From NCBI GenBank assembly GCA_036897625.1, contig JAYMTA010000608.1, forward strand, positions 1 to 26,109: a stretch of DNA of 26,109 nt, written 5' to 3'. Made by a program: the position numbers and the translations under genes. The notes below the pieces were generated by a model, which was not told the origin of the DNA, searched no databases, and saw only the letters and a program-made list of their open reading frames with translations. Positions 1 through 11,211 of this stretch are shown here, piece by piece (positions within the stretch are counted from its first letter, which is position 1; each line of letters opens with the position of its first letter). This stretch comes from Pelargonium cotyledonis. Taxonomy: Eukaryota > Streptophyta > Magnoliopsida > Geraniales > Geraniaceae.

Positions 1-600
1 TAACTATTGCTATTAGTTATTTTTATTAGCTAATGAGTAATTTTTTGTAACGGTAGAAAAATGAAGGAGCATTTGAGCTCATAGTAATGAGAATGTTCCA
101 AATTGTTAGAGTTGATGAGCTGGCAACTCCTAGTAATTCTTCACCAACTTTAACATATATATATATATATATATGTTGATTTATCTATCACTACAATGAA
201 TGAATGATGTAAGAATAATAAATGTAGTATAGTGGGACTTAAGATATGGTGTTAAGTTTAACATTTTCTCCTTAGGATCGCTTCTAAACACCTCATATAG
301 TCTAAAGCGTAACATATCTACCCAAAGTGTCACAAAATTTTTAGTGTCTCTCTTAACATCTCTGTCAGAGACGGTTTATATGTTAATAGAGTTTTGTCAA
401 TGGATTGATAGTACAAATATTATAATATGCATACAAATGATATAGTGGGCACAACAACATATGCCCCTCATTTAAATGAGATGGGAGTTGCTTTCATCAA
501 ATAATTAAGAAGACTTGATTCAGTTTACCTATGCATGCATGCTTAAGTCAACCAATATATAGCACACTTGGGTTGTGAAATTTGACATCCCTCAAGAGTA
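1..600. other. AT-rich intergenic DNA, no gene seen
   Basis: AT-rich sequence with stop codons in all frames and no recognisable coding region. It contains an (AT)n microsatellite at about 155-174. It runs up to the CACTA-type MITE that starts at 601. Confidence 0.6.
155..174. repeat. (AT)n microsatellite
   Basis: About ten uninterrupted AT dinucleotides. A plain simple-sequence repeat. Confidence 0.9.
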
Positions 601-865
601 CACTACAAAAAAAATTCAATTTGTGACAGAAATTTCTGTCACGGATTTGTGAATTTCTGTCACAAAATGTAATCTGTGATGGAACTGTGATAAAAACTTC
701 TGTCATTATTTGAATTGTCACAAATGGTTGTGACAAAAATTTATGTCACAAATGTGTGTCTGTGGCGGAAATTTCTGTCACAAATGTGCATCTGTGACTG
801 AATATATGAATTTTGTCATAGTTTGTGACGGAACTTTCCGTCACAGTTTGTAATTTTTTTTAGTG
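601..865. mobile_element. Non-autonomous CACTA-type (CMC) MITE, complete
   Basis: The element begins CACTACAAAAAAAATT and ends AATTTTTTTTAGTG, so the termini are inverted copies with the CACTA...TAGTG signature of the CACTA superfamily. It is flanked on both sides by the trinucleotide GTA (598-600 and 866-868), the 3-bp target duplication typical of this superfamily. The interior has no coding capacity. It consists of repeated subterminal blocks related to TGTGACAGAAATTTCTGTCA in both orientations, as expected for binding sites of a transposase supplied from elsewhere. Termini, target duplication and subterminal repeats agree, so the call is firm. The short open frame crossing it on the minus strand is not a gene. 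Confidence 0.9.
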
Positions 866-1006
866 GTAATTCTCTATTGTCTTACCAAATTAAATGTGGA
901 TGCTCTTCTAGGCTTCTAGCCAATGCAAATGTGCATCACCTTGCTTCATGATAATGGCATGCATAGAGACACCAACTTTGTTGATTCACTTGTTATTCTT
1001 CATTGC

Positions 1007-1102
1007 TGGCTGGAAAAGAAAGAAACTCAAACAATAAGGCACATTGTAGAAATCAAGTACGTGGCCTCCAGCTCCTCATGCATGATGATTGGAACTTGGA
1101 AG
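1007..1102 (+). pseudogene. Possible decayed Copia RNase H fragment
   Basis: A short open frame reads W-L-E-K-K, then about ten residues, then VEIKYVASSSSC. This resembles the end of Copia-type polyproteins, where a W..KKQ segment is followed by TEAEY(V/I)A and a serine/cysteine pair. No reverse transcriptase, LTR or other polyprotein segment is visible nearby and the match is only about 25 residues, so it may be chance. Confidence 0.25.
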
Positions 1103-1117
1103 TAGCATCAACTAAGG

Positions 1118-1213
1118 CAAATAATAGTACTATTTAGTCTGTTTTCACACTTTGTCTGTTAATGTCAAATAATAGTACTATTTAGTCTATTTTCACACTT
1201 TGTCTGCTTATGT
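1118..1213. repeat. Tandem duplication, 2 x 48 bp
   Basis: Two adjacent 48-bp copies (1118-1165 and 1166-1213) each begin CAAATAATAGTACTATTTAG and differ at only a few positions, so the duplication is recent. No coding function is seen. Confidence 0.9.
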
Positions 1214-1635
1214 CAACAAACCATATTCTCTCTCAGTGCCAAGTGTTGAGTTGGGTTTGCCAATTTGCCATTTGGTGAAGAGCTATTGGATGAAACTAAT
1301 TCCCTTGATTTGGACATCAATATCAAACATGAAGTGAACTTGTGAGTTGTGAACTTTTTTTTCTCTTTCCTAACGTGGAAATTTAAGGTAATGTATTATG
1401 GACACCTGTGAGGCACACCAAAGTGAACAACCTTCCCTCATTACACAAAAGGAAGCATATACTACAAAGTCTCCATATGAAATTCCTTGAATTTTTCTCC
1501 CTCCTTTTCATTCTCTAACTTTGTGTAGTTCAACTCCATGTTCTAAAAATATATAATATTACATTTTTACCCTTTGAGTTCATGATTTTCATGTTATCTT
1601 CATTCCATATCATCCTCAACTAACAAATTCACGAT

Positions 1636-2806
1636 CGGACCAAAAAAAAATTGCATTTAATCCCTATGAGGTTATCACTTAAAGCAGATAGTCTCATATG
1701 CTTTCAATTGTAGCAGATGACTCCTTGAACTTGCCTTTTGACGGTTGGATCAGTTAAATTTAATTAAAACACACTCTTTTTCATCACATGCAATGCACAT
1801 GTCTCTAATTTTTTTAAAAATTTATATTTTTCGCTTGTAGTTTTGTTCTTCATTGTTTAAAGTTTTCGGCAATCAGAAACTTCAATAATTGGCGAAAACT
1901 TATGAAATCAACCAATCTTATGCAAAAATCAAACTCAATCAAAATCAAAATCACATATCATCAACAAAGTCTAAATCTAACTCAATCAAACCCCAAAATT
2001 AATTGAAACTCTAAAAAAAAGCCAAAATCAATTCAAACTTATAATTTTTGAACCAAAAATTGAACAAATATTTTAACCAAAAATTGTTGTGGTTGTTGTG
2101 CTAGTTGTAGTTGATGCTTCGACGATTTGCATCGTGGCTGGAGCAACGACAGAGGAGGTCGACCTCTCTCATTCTCTAGCGATGCCGGTTGTGCTTGGCA
2201 ATAACGGGAGATAATGTGGGTCTCAAGTCAAATCTCAACAAATACTCGTGCTCTATCATCGAGGAGGCCCAAGATTTGGAACTCCTTAAGGTCGTCGTCT
2301 ATGGTGTCGTCGGCGCGCAACTCAGTAGTGACTGAGTGGTCAAAGGTAGGGCATCATCAATGCAGATTTGAAACGAAACATCATTGGTGCATATCAGGGC
2401 ACCACTGATCGTGCTCGCTGGACACGTGTGTGCTCGCCAGATCCGAGAGGGAACCACAGATCCGTCGAGATATGGAGAAGAATGACCTTTGTCGACCTCA
2501 GACATTGGTTGGTAGGTGCGAAAGATGCGATGGCGGATCTAGAGAAGCCGAAGGCTCTTCGTGGTCGGAGACCACTCGTGAACAGAGGCTCATAGGAGAA
2601 GAAGATATAATTAGAGGTTTTTTAAATTTAATTTAAGTTAAAGGAATGTTTGGCTGTAAAAAAAAATCAAGTAGGGCTATTTTAGTCTTTTTGTGTGTTT
2701 CAGTTAGGTTTAACTGATGAAACTGTTAAATGACAAGTACATGGTGTTATCTGTCAATATATTTTAGCTAGTGATAACCCCTATTGGGTAATCAACAATT
2801 TGACCT
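1636..2806. mobile_element. Decayed Mutator-like element with GC-rich internal cargo
   Basis: The left arm (about 1636-1765) and the reverse complement of the right arm (about 2703-2806) align over their length. Shared blocks include GAGGTTATCACT against GGGGTTATCACT near the outer ends and TTGGATCAGTTAAATTTAATT against TTTCATCAGTTAAACCTAACT at the inner ends. The left arm is longer because a GCAGAT-containing block is duplicated. Long terminal inverted repeats with no transposase inside suggest a non-autonomous Mutator-like element. The centre (about 2100-2600) is much richer in GC than the arms, as in elements that have captured host sequence, but no protein in it is recognisable and all frames are broken. 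No convincing 9-bp target duplication was found, so the ends are approximate. Confidence 0.6.
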
Positions 2807-2894
2807 AAAAAAACTACAATATCAACAACACCAAAATCACAATGTACGTATACACCTAAATCTCTCTCACTCTTCACTCAATTTTGATTTAGCG

Positions 2895-3046
2895 GTTTGC
2901 AGATCAATCGGCTCACCCGATCATTCAAACCCGTGACTTCTACGGGTGAGCAGGCCCACGAATGGTAGAAAATATGAAACCCAAAATGACCAGGTACAAT
3001 TCCAACCCGGTCCGTTGGGCCGGGTACCCGCCCGTGAACAGCCCTA
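2895..3046. mobile_element. Truncated hAT-like element, one terminus
   Basis: A GC-richer block containing GGGCCGGGTACCCGCCCGTG ends in GTGAACAGCCCTA. Read on the minus strand this is TAGGGCTGTTCAC followed by CGGGCGGGTACCC, a style of terminus common in small hAT elements of plants. No matching opposite terminus or 8-bp target duplication was found, so it is a fragment at best. Confidence 0.35.
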
Positions 3047-3907
3047 CATGTATCCTCTTTCAATTGTACCCCTTTTAACTCTGAATACTCTAAACTTTTG
3101 CATTTAACTATTGGATACCCTGAAATATGTGAAACATTTTTCTATCCACAATTCTGTCTGTTAGTGTCAAAAGACCTAAATACCCTCCTAAATAGAAAAA
3201 CAAACAAACAAACCCCGCACCCAACCCTACTCCTCTCTCATTCGTCGGATCTCCTCTCGCCGTCACCAGATTCAGGCGAATATGGGTTGATTGGACAAAT
3301 TTTTGTGGGTTTGATTTTTGTTTGTTTGATTTTGGGAATTTGATTTTTGTGGGTTTGATTTTGATTTGAAAGACTTGGTCTGGTTCGAGTTTGTTTGATT
3401 TTGTTTGGGTCCTTATATTCTAATATAGGATGTGTTCTTAAGAAAATTTAGTTTGAGAATCTTGAGGCTAATTTGTGAAGTACTAGGACTTGAATATGGG
3501 TATTTTCAAAATGTGTATGGGTTGAAATTGAATGGTTTGAGAGACAAGGAAAATGAAAATTTGGAATTTGGGAGGATCATGGGTTTGAACATGAAATTCA
3601 ATGGATTTGAGTTTAACTTTTTGGGGTTGTATTTTTTTAATCTTTGTAAAGATTGGTTTAGTTTTGTAAAGACAAATTTTATAAATAAATAAAAATCTTG
3701 TCGGGAAATGGTGTTGAAAACACTTGAATTTTTCGGCGAAATTTTAAATTTTTTCGCGAAACTTTGAACTCTATGGCAAAATACGACGAACATGTTCTCG
3801 ATGAAGAAAAAGGTTAATATAGTGACGGAAAATTTTGGAATTTTAAAAAAAAAATTGGTCATGTACCTAGCACATGACTGAATTATTGCACTATTATGTT
3901 AAATGTA

Positions 3908-5046
3908 GGGAAAATTACTCATACCTACTCTCAACTAAACACATTTTAATGCTGGATACCCTGAACTATTGGAACTAACTATTGGCTACATTGAACTATG
4001 CCAAATATGTTTCCATCCATTTTTCTATCCAAAACTCCATCCAAGGTGTTCAAATGACCAAAATACCCTTATAGATAAAAAAAATAAACCAACACCAAAC
4101 AAGCCCTTTAATTTAAATTAAAAAAAGAAAAAAAGAAAAAGAAAAAGGAAGAGGCTCACGGCTCAGCAACTGTCTCCGTCGATCTGCTCCACGGCTCCGG
4201 CTCACAAGCTCACGGTTGAGGTCTCTGTCGGCGATCTCTGCATCTTCATTGGAAGCTCGCTGGCATCCATAGAAGCTCGACGGACTTGGAGATCTGCTTG
4301 CGAGGTGCGTGGCCGAGCTAATCGTCGACGACGACGGTGCGTGGCTGAGCTGATCGTCGTCGTCGAAGACTGGTCTGTCCAGATCGTCGAGCCCACACAT
4401 CGTCGTCGAGCCCACACATCATCGTCGAGCCCACACTTGTTGTTGTAGATCTCGACCTCGGCTTGCTCCGCCAACGCCGGCATGACCTGGGCATAAACAA
4501 GATCTGGAGCACTGCCACGTCTTGCTGTCGGTGTGATCTGGTCGAAATGGACTTGGTGAAGGCAACTCATCCATGGCGTTGTGTTCTCTTTCATCTATTT
4601 ATTTTCCAGCAGAATGAGAGAAAATTAGAATAGTTGAAATTTCCAATTTGGTAAACAATGTTTCATTCAACAATTAATTTTCTCTTTCTTTCATCTTCTG
4701 ATCAAGCACAGAAGCCATGTTCTTGAAATCAAAATTTTTCAGCGAATACATGTTCTTGAAATTTCCAATAGGAGATACTTTGAATTTTTCAACGAATACA
4801 TGATTTTTCCGGCGAACCATTATTGAAGAAGTAGGGTATAGTTCAGGCTAATTTTAGAATTTCAAAAATATATTGGTCATGTGATGGGCACATGACTCAT
4901 TTTTTGAAATATTCCGTTAACTATAACGGAAGAAATGGATGGAAAGATGTTTGACATAGTTCAGGATAGTCAATCATTAGTTTTAATAGTTCAGGATATC
5001 AGAGTTAAAAAGTGTTAAGTTGAGGGTAAGTATGTGTAATTTTTTC
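3908..5046. mobile_element. Younger nested Mutator-like element with 9-bp target duplication
   Basis: The left end begins GGGAAAATTACTCATACC. The reverse complement of the right end begins GAAAAAATTACACATACT. The inverted arms stay alignable for roughly 120 bp, including CCTGAACTATT and TTTCCATCCATTT. The flanks are TTAAATGTA (3899-3907) and TTAAATATA (5047-5055), a 9-bp duplication with one difference, as expected of Mutator-like transposition. The interior has no transposase. It carries a GC-rich block (about 4146-4590) open on the minus strand, which I do not recognise and treat as captured or rearranged DNA. Insertion is into the right arm of a related older element. Confidence 0.8.
4384..4437. 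repeat. 19-bp tandem repeat, three copies
   Basis: Three consecutive units beginning TCGTCGAGCCCACACATC lie at 4384, 4403 and 4422, the last incomplete. They sit inside the GC-rich cargo of the nested Mutator-like element. A 19-bp period is not a multiple of three and would shift any reading frame, which argues against a conserved protein here. Confidence 0.85.
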
Positions 5047-5131
5047 TTAAATATAACTAAAGAAAAATTGTTTGACATAATTCAGAGTATTCAATAGTTA
5101 AATGCAAAGTTGAGAGTTTTCATAGTTAAAA

Positions 5132-5939
5132 CAGATAAAGCAGTGAAAAGGTACTATTAACAACAAAGACTAACACAAAACAAAATAAACTCAATTGAAC
5201 TATTCCGAAACAAAGTAAATTTTTTTTTTCCCGATCATTTGAGCTACACAACAATAGGTAGCTCCTCCTATTAACCCATAAATCTCACCCCATACCTTTG
5301 GTTGAAAAGTTTGAAACTAATATTTTAAAGAAAATCTGAAACGCTTAAACCGCTTGATCCACTCTATTTGGTAAACAAAGTAAAGTTAATATATTAATCT
5401 GAAACAAAATGAACAGTTTTGAATCTTTCTGTGAACCAGGACAATGACAGTATGACACAGTGTTTCTTGGGTGGTCCTGCTGCACTTGTTGGCCTGTAAC
5501 CAATTTGGCAAAGCAAACAAAAAGTGCACTATCTGTACTGCATAACACTCCCCTACTACCTACAAATGTGCACCTAATGCTCACCTTCTTGTGCTGTGTG
5601 TGTGTGTTCTCTCATGCCATCGCTGCCATCTGGCAACCCTTGGAAGCTGACTCACTAGCTGAGTTGTCACTCGTGAGCTTTTGTCACAGTGCTTTCACCA
5701 TAACACCCAAGTCCAAGAATATTTCCACATCATTATTCATTACTAAACTAAATAAAAAAGTTATATTTTTAATGCCACATCATACACATATATGACAAGA
5801 GACATGGGACAATGTACAGAGTATGATGATAAGTCTTTTTTCAGAGTTTGTCTTTTCTATAAAATTAATAAACAAAAATAATATTAAAAATATGAGCTTT
5901 ACCTATTTTATGACATCATCGATCCCCATTTTACATTAA
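5132..5939. other. Intergenic DNA upstream of the CCT gene
   Basis: AT-rich upstream region with no coding sequence I can support. An open frame of about 110 codons (5460-5795) has no recognisable domain and no family resemblance, so it is not called. The proximal part should contain promoter elements of the CCT gene. A TGACATCA motif at about 5911 resembles bZIP target sites, but this is only suggestive. Confidence 0.5.
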
Positions 5940-5945
5940 TATAAA
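5940..5945 (+). promoter_or_regulatory. Candidate TATA box of the CCT gene
   Basis: TATAAA lies 186 bp before the chosen start codon. Transcription would begin about 30 bp further on and give a leader of roughly 150 nt, normal for plants. This is inferred from spacing and motif only. Confidence 0.4.
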
Positions 5946-6125
5946 TTGTCTATCCTCCTACTAGCTACTTCCCAACTCCTAAAACCTCATCACTCTCACT
6001 CCTCTGTGTTGTACATTTCGGCTGCTTTATTTTAGTGTTTCTTTTGTGTTACTCGAGTTCTTTGGAGAGTGAAGAGACTTTGGTTTGTGAGACCTCTGTT
6101 TCTTGAAGTTAGTTTTGCTGTAAAA

Positions 6126-9100
6126 ATGTATACGGAGATGGGAATTTTGTTCCCATATATCCAAAATTTCTCACAAGAAGTTCAGCAACTTGAGGAATTC
6201 TGCAAATCCCAGAACGCCACTCCTTCTGTGGTACTGTTTCTCTCTCTGCTCTGTTTTTTTTTCTCTCTCACTTTCTCGGCTTATCTGTGTATTTTAGGTA
6301 CTTTCCCTCTATTTAGTTGGCCGATCTGCATTTCTTTGATTGTTTTTTAGATTGGTTTGAGCTGATTTTGCTGGTTAGATGGGTTTTTGTCATTTTCTTT
6401 GAGTTCTTTACTGTGGTCTTTGTTTTTATGATGTGAAATTAGCTCTATTTGTTGGTTGAAGAAATGAAGTGAAAATTGGTAGTGTTTGAGTGAAACCCAG
6501 TTGAGATTTCTAATTATTTGTTGGTAGATATGTGTTGTAAATTTGTTTCTTGATATGCAGAAGTCAAATTGATGGGGTTCTGTGTTAACAAAATTACATT
6601 TTTTTTGTTGCTATCTCCTGTTTGGTTGCTGAGAAAAAAATATTCCAGCTGAGAAAGAGAAATAATATATGTTTATTTATTTATTAATTATGTTTTATGC
6701 TGTCTGGGGTTTTCACAAAGATAATCAAATTTATGCTTTATTTATTTATTTATTTATTATGCTCTAATTATTTTGTCAACAACCAATAAAGAGTAGGTAT
6801 CAAAACTCAAAAGTGAAAAAATGAAGATAAAAAGAAAAATAAAAGAAGCATAAGTAGAAGCACTGGAGTAGGCTTTACAAGTTGGATCTGAGAAAATGAA
6901 GTGGACATAAATGGAAATTAATTTACAATTTCCAGTTCCTTGTTCCTTAAGCTTATTTCCAATAGTTGGAGGTCTGGATATTGCTTTTCAATGCACTTGA
7001 AAGATATTTTTAATGGCAAAGTTTTTTTCCCCTCTCCTTTTGTTTTTTTTGGGCTATAAAGGAGTAAAACGGCTGGACAAAAGTTACATTAATTTCCTCG
7101 CGTTCTTCTTTATTAGCATTCCATATTTAAAAAAATTTTGTGGAAAGCTAATTTGCAAGGAGGAGATTAAAAGTTAACCTTCATAAGTTTCTTGAGTATT
7201 TAATCAATTACGCAAAGTGGGTGATTTTCTGAAACTATTGTTGGGTTTCCTAGTCATGTGTCACAATCCTCAATGAAACTCAAGGCCACTTCTCTACTTT
7301 TGCTTTAGTTTTATCAAAAGGTTTTTGATAAAAACAGCCTTACAGGATAGTAAATTACCTTTTACTTGTTCCCCATAAGAACTGTACTCCTTGCATCACT
7401 GTTCCTCGACCATGAAGAGTTCGCGGGGGAGTAGAGGAACTAGTTATTTGTTGTTTTTGTAATGTGGTTCATATGTAGATATTAAGTTGGATTTTTTTTT
7501 TTATACACCCAACATGTCTACTAGGTGTGTTTCAGTCACGTGCTTAGCTTAGCTGAATTTTTAAATTTATCACACATGGATAGATATGGTTGACCTGTAC
7601 TTCTTTTACTTTCGGGTTACAAAGTTAAATAATTATCTGCTTTTAGCGGAATCAAAGAGAAAGGTGGAAACTTTCTTAGTAAAGAAAATTTGTAAGGCAA
7701 CATTTAGCTGGCTAATATTATGGGAAATTGATCGGTCTTTTCCCATCTCATGAATCTTTTTCGAGCTTATATTAGACATCTTGTCTGGATCTATGTTTGC
7801 ATATTATATTTCAACCAATAGGGAATTGTAAGACCATGGTAATTTGTGGATTCAAATTTACTTAGCACTAGAAAAGGTATTTGTATGGAATCTTGATTAA
7901 GTTAGATTAAGCTATTTCATTTGTTTATATAGTGCATTATAAACATTCTTATTATAACTAAAGATATGATTAAGAACACTCCAGAGGCGACAATGTTTCT
8001 CATTTTATAGATCATGAACTACATACGACTAACTCTTGATTTTACCTTTTTCTGAAGTTTATCCTTCCCTGCCATTAAAACAAATGGAGATAAATTTAAA
8101 AAGGCCTCATTAATGTGTTGTCTACATATGAAAACGTTTCTCTCTGTTATTAGTATGTTTCACCTAGATTGAGTCTGTATTTAGCAGGTTGCATACCCGG
8201 CTTTTGGAACTTTAAACTCATACTTGTTTTTCTTTGTCTAAGCTTTATGTCACATAAAACACTTGCAAAAGAAGTTGGCTGTGTCTCCCAGCAACTTCTT
8301 TGCTCAAACCTGTTTCCACACTTCTCATGATTATTGGCATTTTTAGTAATTGTTTTATATATGCATATGGTACCGTATGAGCATATCATCTTTGCATATC
8401 CCAGTTTATGATTTATTAGTAGTAAAATATTTCTGCTGCGGCGACAAGTCATGTAATTTGTATTAGCTTAATTTTTAATTTTTTTCATACTCCTATCCCT
8501 TGGCTTACTCTGAACAATTTAATACAGACCTCTACCATATCAGAATATGACCTGGGAGGAGAAGGGGATCTTTTCAAAGCCCCAGAACCGATTATTGAAG
8601 AAGCACTTGGAAGCCTTGATCCAATGGCAGCAGCCATGTCAATGATCACTTGTGGGGATGATGTTTTATCTCCACAAGGTTTCAAGCCATCAGATATTGA
8701 CTCATTCCAAAATGAACAACTCTTGAGTGAAGTTTTCTACGAGTGCAAGAAGGATCTCTTGGAAAAAGCTGCAAGAGAATCACCTTTGTCAGAGGTTCTA
8801 GATATGAAGTTTCCTGTTGGGATGATGGATGAAGACAAATTGCTTACTGGTGCACAATTCCAGAAAAGTGTCAGCTCCGGATGTTTAAGCTCCATGGAGT
8901 GGTTGTCCAGTGCTTCTTCCGTGAGGCCAAGTTTTCTGGATTTTCCTGGAATGGATTTTGGATCAGTCTATGGAATGCGGAGGGCATATAGTGAAGGAGA
9001 CATAAAGGTCAGACAATTCAACTTAATTCAGTTTCACATTTATATTCCACAACCTTGTATTTATTATAATGTTGACTTTGAAGTAGTTAATGGCTTGATA

Positions 9101-10446
9101 ATACATGCTGGAACTGCTGTACGGATCAGGTTACTTTTCATATTCATGGCTTGGCAAGAAAAAAATGATGACCAGGAAACCAAACAATAAGTACGAAGAC
9201 CATATCCAAATCATCCCTTCTAAGATCCTGCTTCTATGGAGCAAGAAGCGACGGTGGTTGGTGGCCTTGTTTTATTTTATAAGGAATAAGTGAATCTAAG
9301 ATTTGGAATTGCCTTTTACTTTAGTTCTTTTATGGTGATTAGTTCATCTTCATTTTTTGCTAGAAACTTATTCCCATATATATAATTATTTTCAGGATGC
9401 TTCCTGATCATATTTTAGTGATCAAATTTACATAGAATGATACATAGCTACTTAGTTAGTCAGTGCAATCTTTTGGTAGACTTTTAGGCGCATGCTACAC
9501 ATTACGGGCCTCACAAACTCATTAGCCTAGAGTTTATTAGCTAATACGTATGCATAATGTCATTACAAACAATAACAGTCTTTGATACAAGAAAAGGAGA
9601 TAAAGGAGGGGTGGGGGAGAATACTAAAAGTATTTGCTCATACCTGTCTCTGAATGCTCTTGCTACTATATTTGGGAGAAAGGGGTTCATTTCGGAAATG
9701 AATTTCCTATCTGTAAGAATGATAATTGTCGATGGATCCCTAAGCATATGTTGGCTTGTTACAAAGTCTATGTTTAGACTTTTGTGGATGTTTCAACAAG
9801 ATTGGACAATGTCATTAATTCTGAATTTTTATGGCAGACTCTCGGTAATGGGAATGGTGATACAAACATCCTCCAGTCTCCCGTTGAGCGGCCCTTGATC
9901 ATCAGCAACTGCACTTATGAAGAGCGAAGGGAAAAGCTTTCCAGATACAGGAACAAGAAGTCAAAGAGGAACTTTGGAAGGAAAATCAAGGTAAACTGGG
10001 TAAACAATGTCTTTGTTCAAAGATTTAGGATCTCATTTTTGTGCAACATGGTATTGGTAAGCATGTTACGTTATATGCACATGTAATTAATGTTATATCA
10101 TTTTATGTAGATTGCATCCAATGTGAACATTCGTATTCATGTACTTCAATGCATTCACTCCAGAAATCTATCAATACTATGCACATTACAGTGTTTAGTG
10201 TTACTCTGCCGTTTATTGGCCTTTTGTCATTCCTGATAGAGGTCCTTAACAATGATAAGAGAGGTGGATTTTTCATTTAACGAATTATGGTTGAAATTTA
10301 ACTGTTTTGTACAACAGATGAGCCCCTAGAACTCACGGTATTCTCTGTTTCAGTATGCTTGCAGGAAGGCTCTTGCCGATAGTCAACCAAGAATCCGTGG
10401 AAGGTTTGCAAAGACGGAAGAATGCGATATTCCCAAGAGGCAATAA
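6126..10446 (+). CDS. CCT-motif family transcriptional regulator (ASML2-like), 4 exons
   Basis: Exons are 6126-6230, 8528-9007, 9838-9990 and 10354-10446; they join in phase 0 to give 276 aa. The N-terminus MYTEMGILFPYIQNF and the segment EYDLGGEGDLFKAPEP are typical of the small plant CCT-motif proteins related to Arabidopsis ASML2. The acidic middle part (residues 36-195) has no known fold and probably serves activation. The CCT domain is at about residues 224-268 (RREKLSRYRNKKSKRNFGRK, then RKALADSQPRIRGRF). It is basic and, in this family, mediates nuclear localisation and DNA or partner binding. The intron between exons 3 and 4 splits the CCT domain after KIK. The start is the first ATG in frame and fits family N-termini. 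The exon 1 donor could also be 3 bp earlier, removing one valine. Intron 1 is long (2.3 kb). No B-box is present, so it is not a CONSTANS-type protein. The family call is firm; the target genes are unknown. Confidence 0.88.
6739..6758. repeat. (TTTA)n microsatellite in CCT intron 1
   Basis: About five TTTA units lie inside the long first intron, with a shorter run near 6672. A simple-sequence repeat with no other function visible. Confidence 0.75.
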
Positions 10447-11160
10447 TGGTCGTGTAATTTTAGTAAGAACGGGAACTAGTAGATATCAAATTAGAAGTAA
10501 TGGATCAGGTTCACGTTAGCTAGGGTGAACCCGGCAATGGACTTGGATTGGATGAAGGCATTAATTTAAGGTACTGCTCAATAATTGAGATCACCCCCAA
10601 CTCCTACGAAATATTGATATCTCCAATCTCTGTAATAACCTTGGTAGTAAACTGAAATAGCCAATTATTAGAGTTGTACATAGGGTTTGTTGAATAATGG
10701 GGAAGTGAAAATATATGTACTTGCGAGCTAGCTTGTTCCTACTTATATCTGTTATGAAATAGCAATTAATGTTGTTGCGTGTATGGTTGCAAAATGCACT
10801 GCCCCATTTTGACCATTTCTAGGAAACGCATGCATGGATGGTAGTTGACTCAGTCTGTGTCTTTTCTTTGTCAATACATGTTTAGTTTAGTTGTCCAGGA
10901 TTCAACAGAAGTGAAGACTTGTAGTCTTGGTCCTTTCTTATGTATTCTTATTGTTGAAAGAACCGAGGGTGAGGAGGTCTCAATTATTAATTTCCATGAA
11001 AGTGCGTGAGATAGATCTGGTAGGGTACGCGGAATCTTCAGCAGAAGCTACCAAGAGCATTCTTGGAGCGAGGGAAGTTTACGCGTCATTCTCAGGAAGT
11101 TTTGGAATCATTAGGCATATATATATATAAACATGTTGTAGGGCGCACCTTGGAGGACGC
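10447..11160. other. CCT gene 3' UTR and downstream intergenic DNA
   Basis: The first 300 bases or so after the CCT stop codon probably form its 3' UTR. No single clear polyadenylation signal stands out. The remainder shows no coding sequence that I can support; the short open frame around 10927-11130 has no recognisable features. Confidence 0.45.
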
Positions 11161-11181
11161 AGCTTAGCTTAGCTTAGCTTA
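11161..11181. repeat. AGCTT pentanucleotide repeat
   Basis: Four perfect tandem AGCTT units plus a partial one. It lies just before the foldback structure at 11212-11298. Confidence 0.85.
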
Positions 11182-11211
11182 GAAAACAGAGAGTACTGTG
11201 ATATAAATGCA

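Larger units (their letters stand above)
3073..5131. mobile_element. Older Mutator-like element, split by a nested relative
   Basis: The left arm from 3073 (starting TTTTAACTCTGAATACTC) matches the reverse complement of the right arm ending at 5131 (starting TTTTAACTATGAAAACTC) over about 70 bp, with GCATTTAACTATTG shared exactly. The interior (about 3290-3700) is rich in TTTGATTTTTG-like low-complexity repeats and carries no recognisable protein. A second element of the same family (3908-5046) sits just inside the right arm. Both copies also share their internal right-hand sequence, for example TTGGTCATG followed by GCACATGACT at about 3855 and 4873. The outer copy lacks the distal 35 bp or so present in the inner one, and no target duplication is visible, so it is the older, eroded copy. 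Confidence 0.7.

Noticed and set aside
3432-3862. Open frames on both strands inside the older Mutator-like element
   Set aside because: They come from low-complexity TTTGATTTTTG and AT-rich sequence, overlap one another on opposite strands, and show no transposase or other domain.
4202-4594. 130-codon minus-strand open frame in the nested element
   Set aside because: It runs through a 19-bp tandem repeat that appears in several frames and has no recognisable domain; better explained as GC-rich cargo.
5460-5795. Open frame of 111 codons upstream of the CCT gene
   Set aside because: Hydrophobic and low-complexity composition, no motif, and it lies in the expected promoter region; likely chance.
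7385-7440. Short inverted repeat GTTCCTC...GAGGAAC in CCT intron 1
   Set aside because: Only 7-8 complementary bases; expected by chance in a window of this size.
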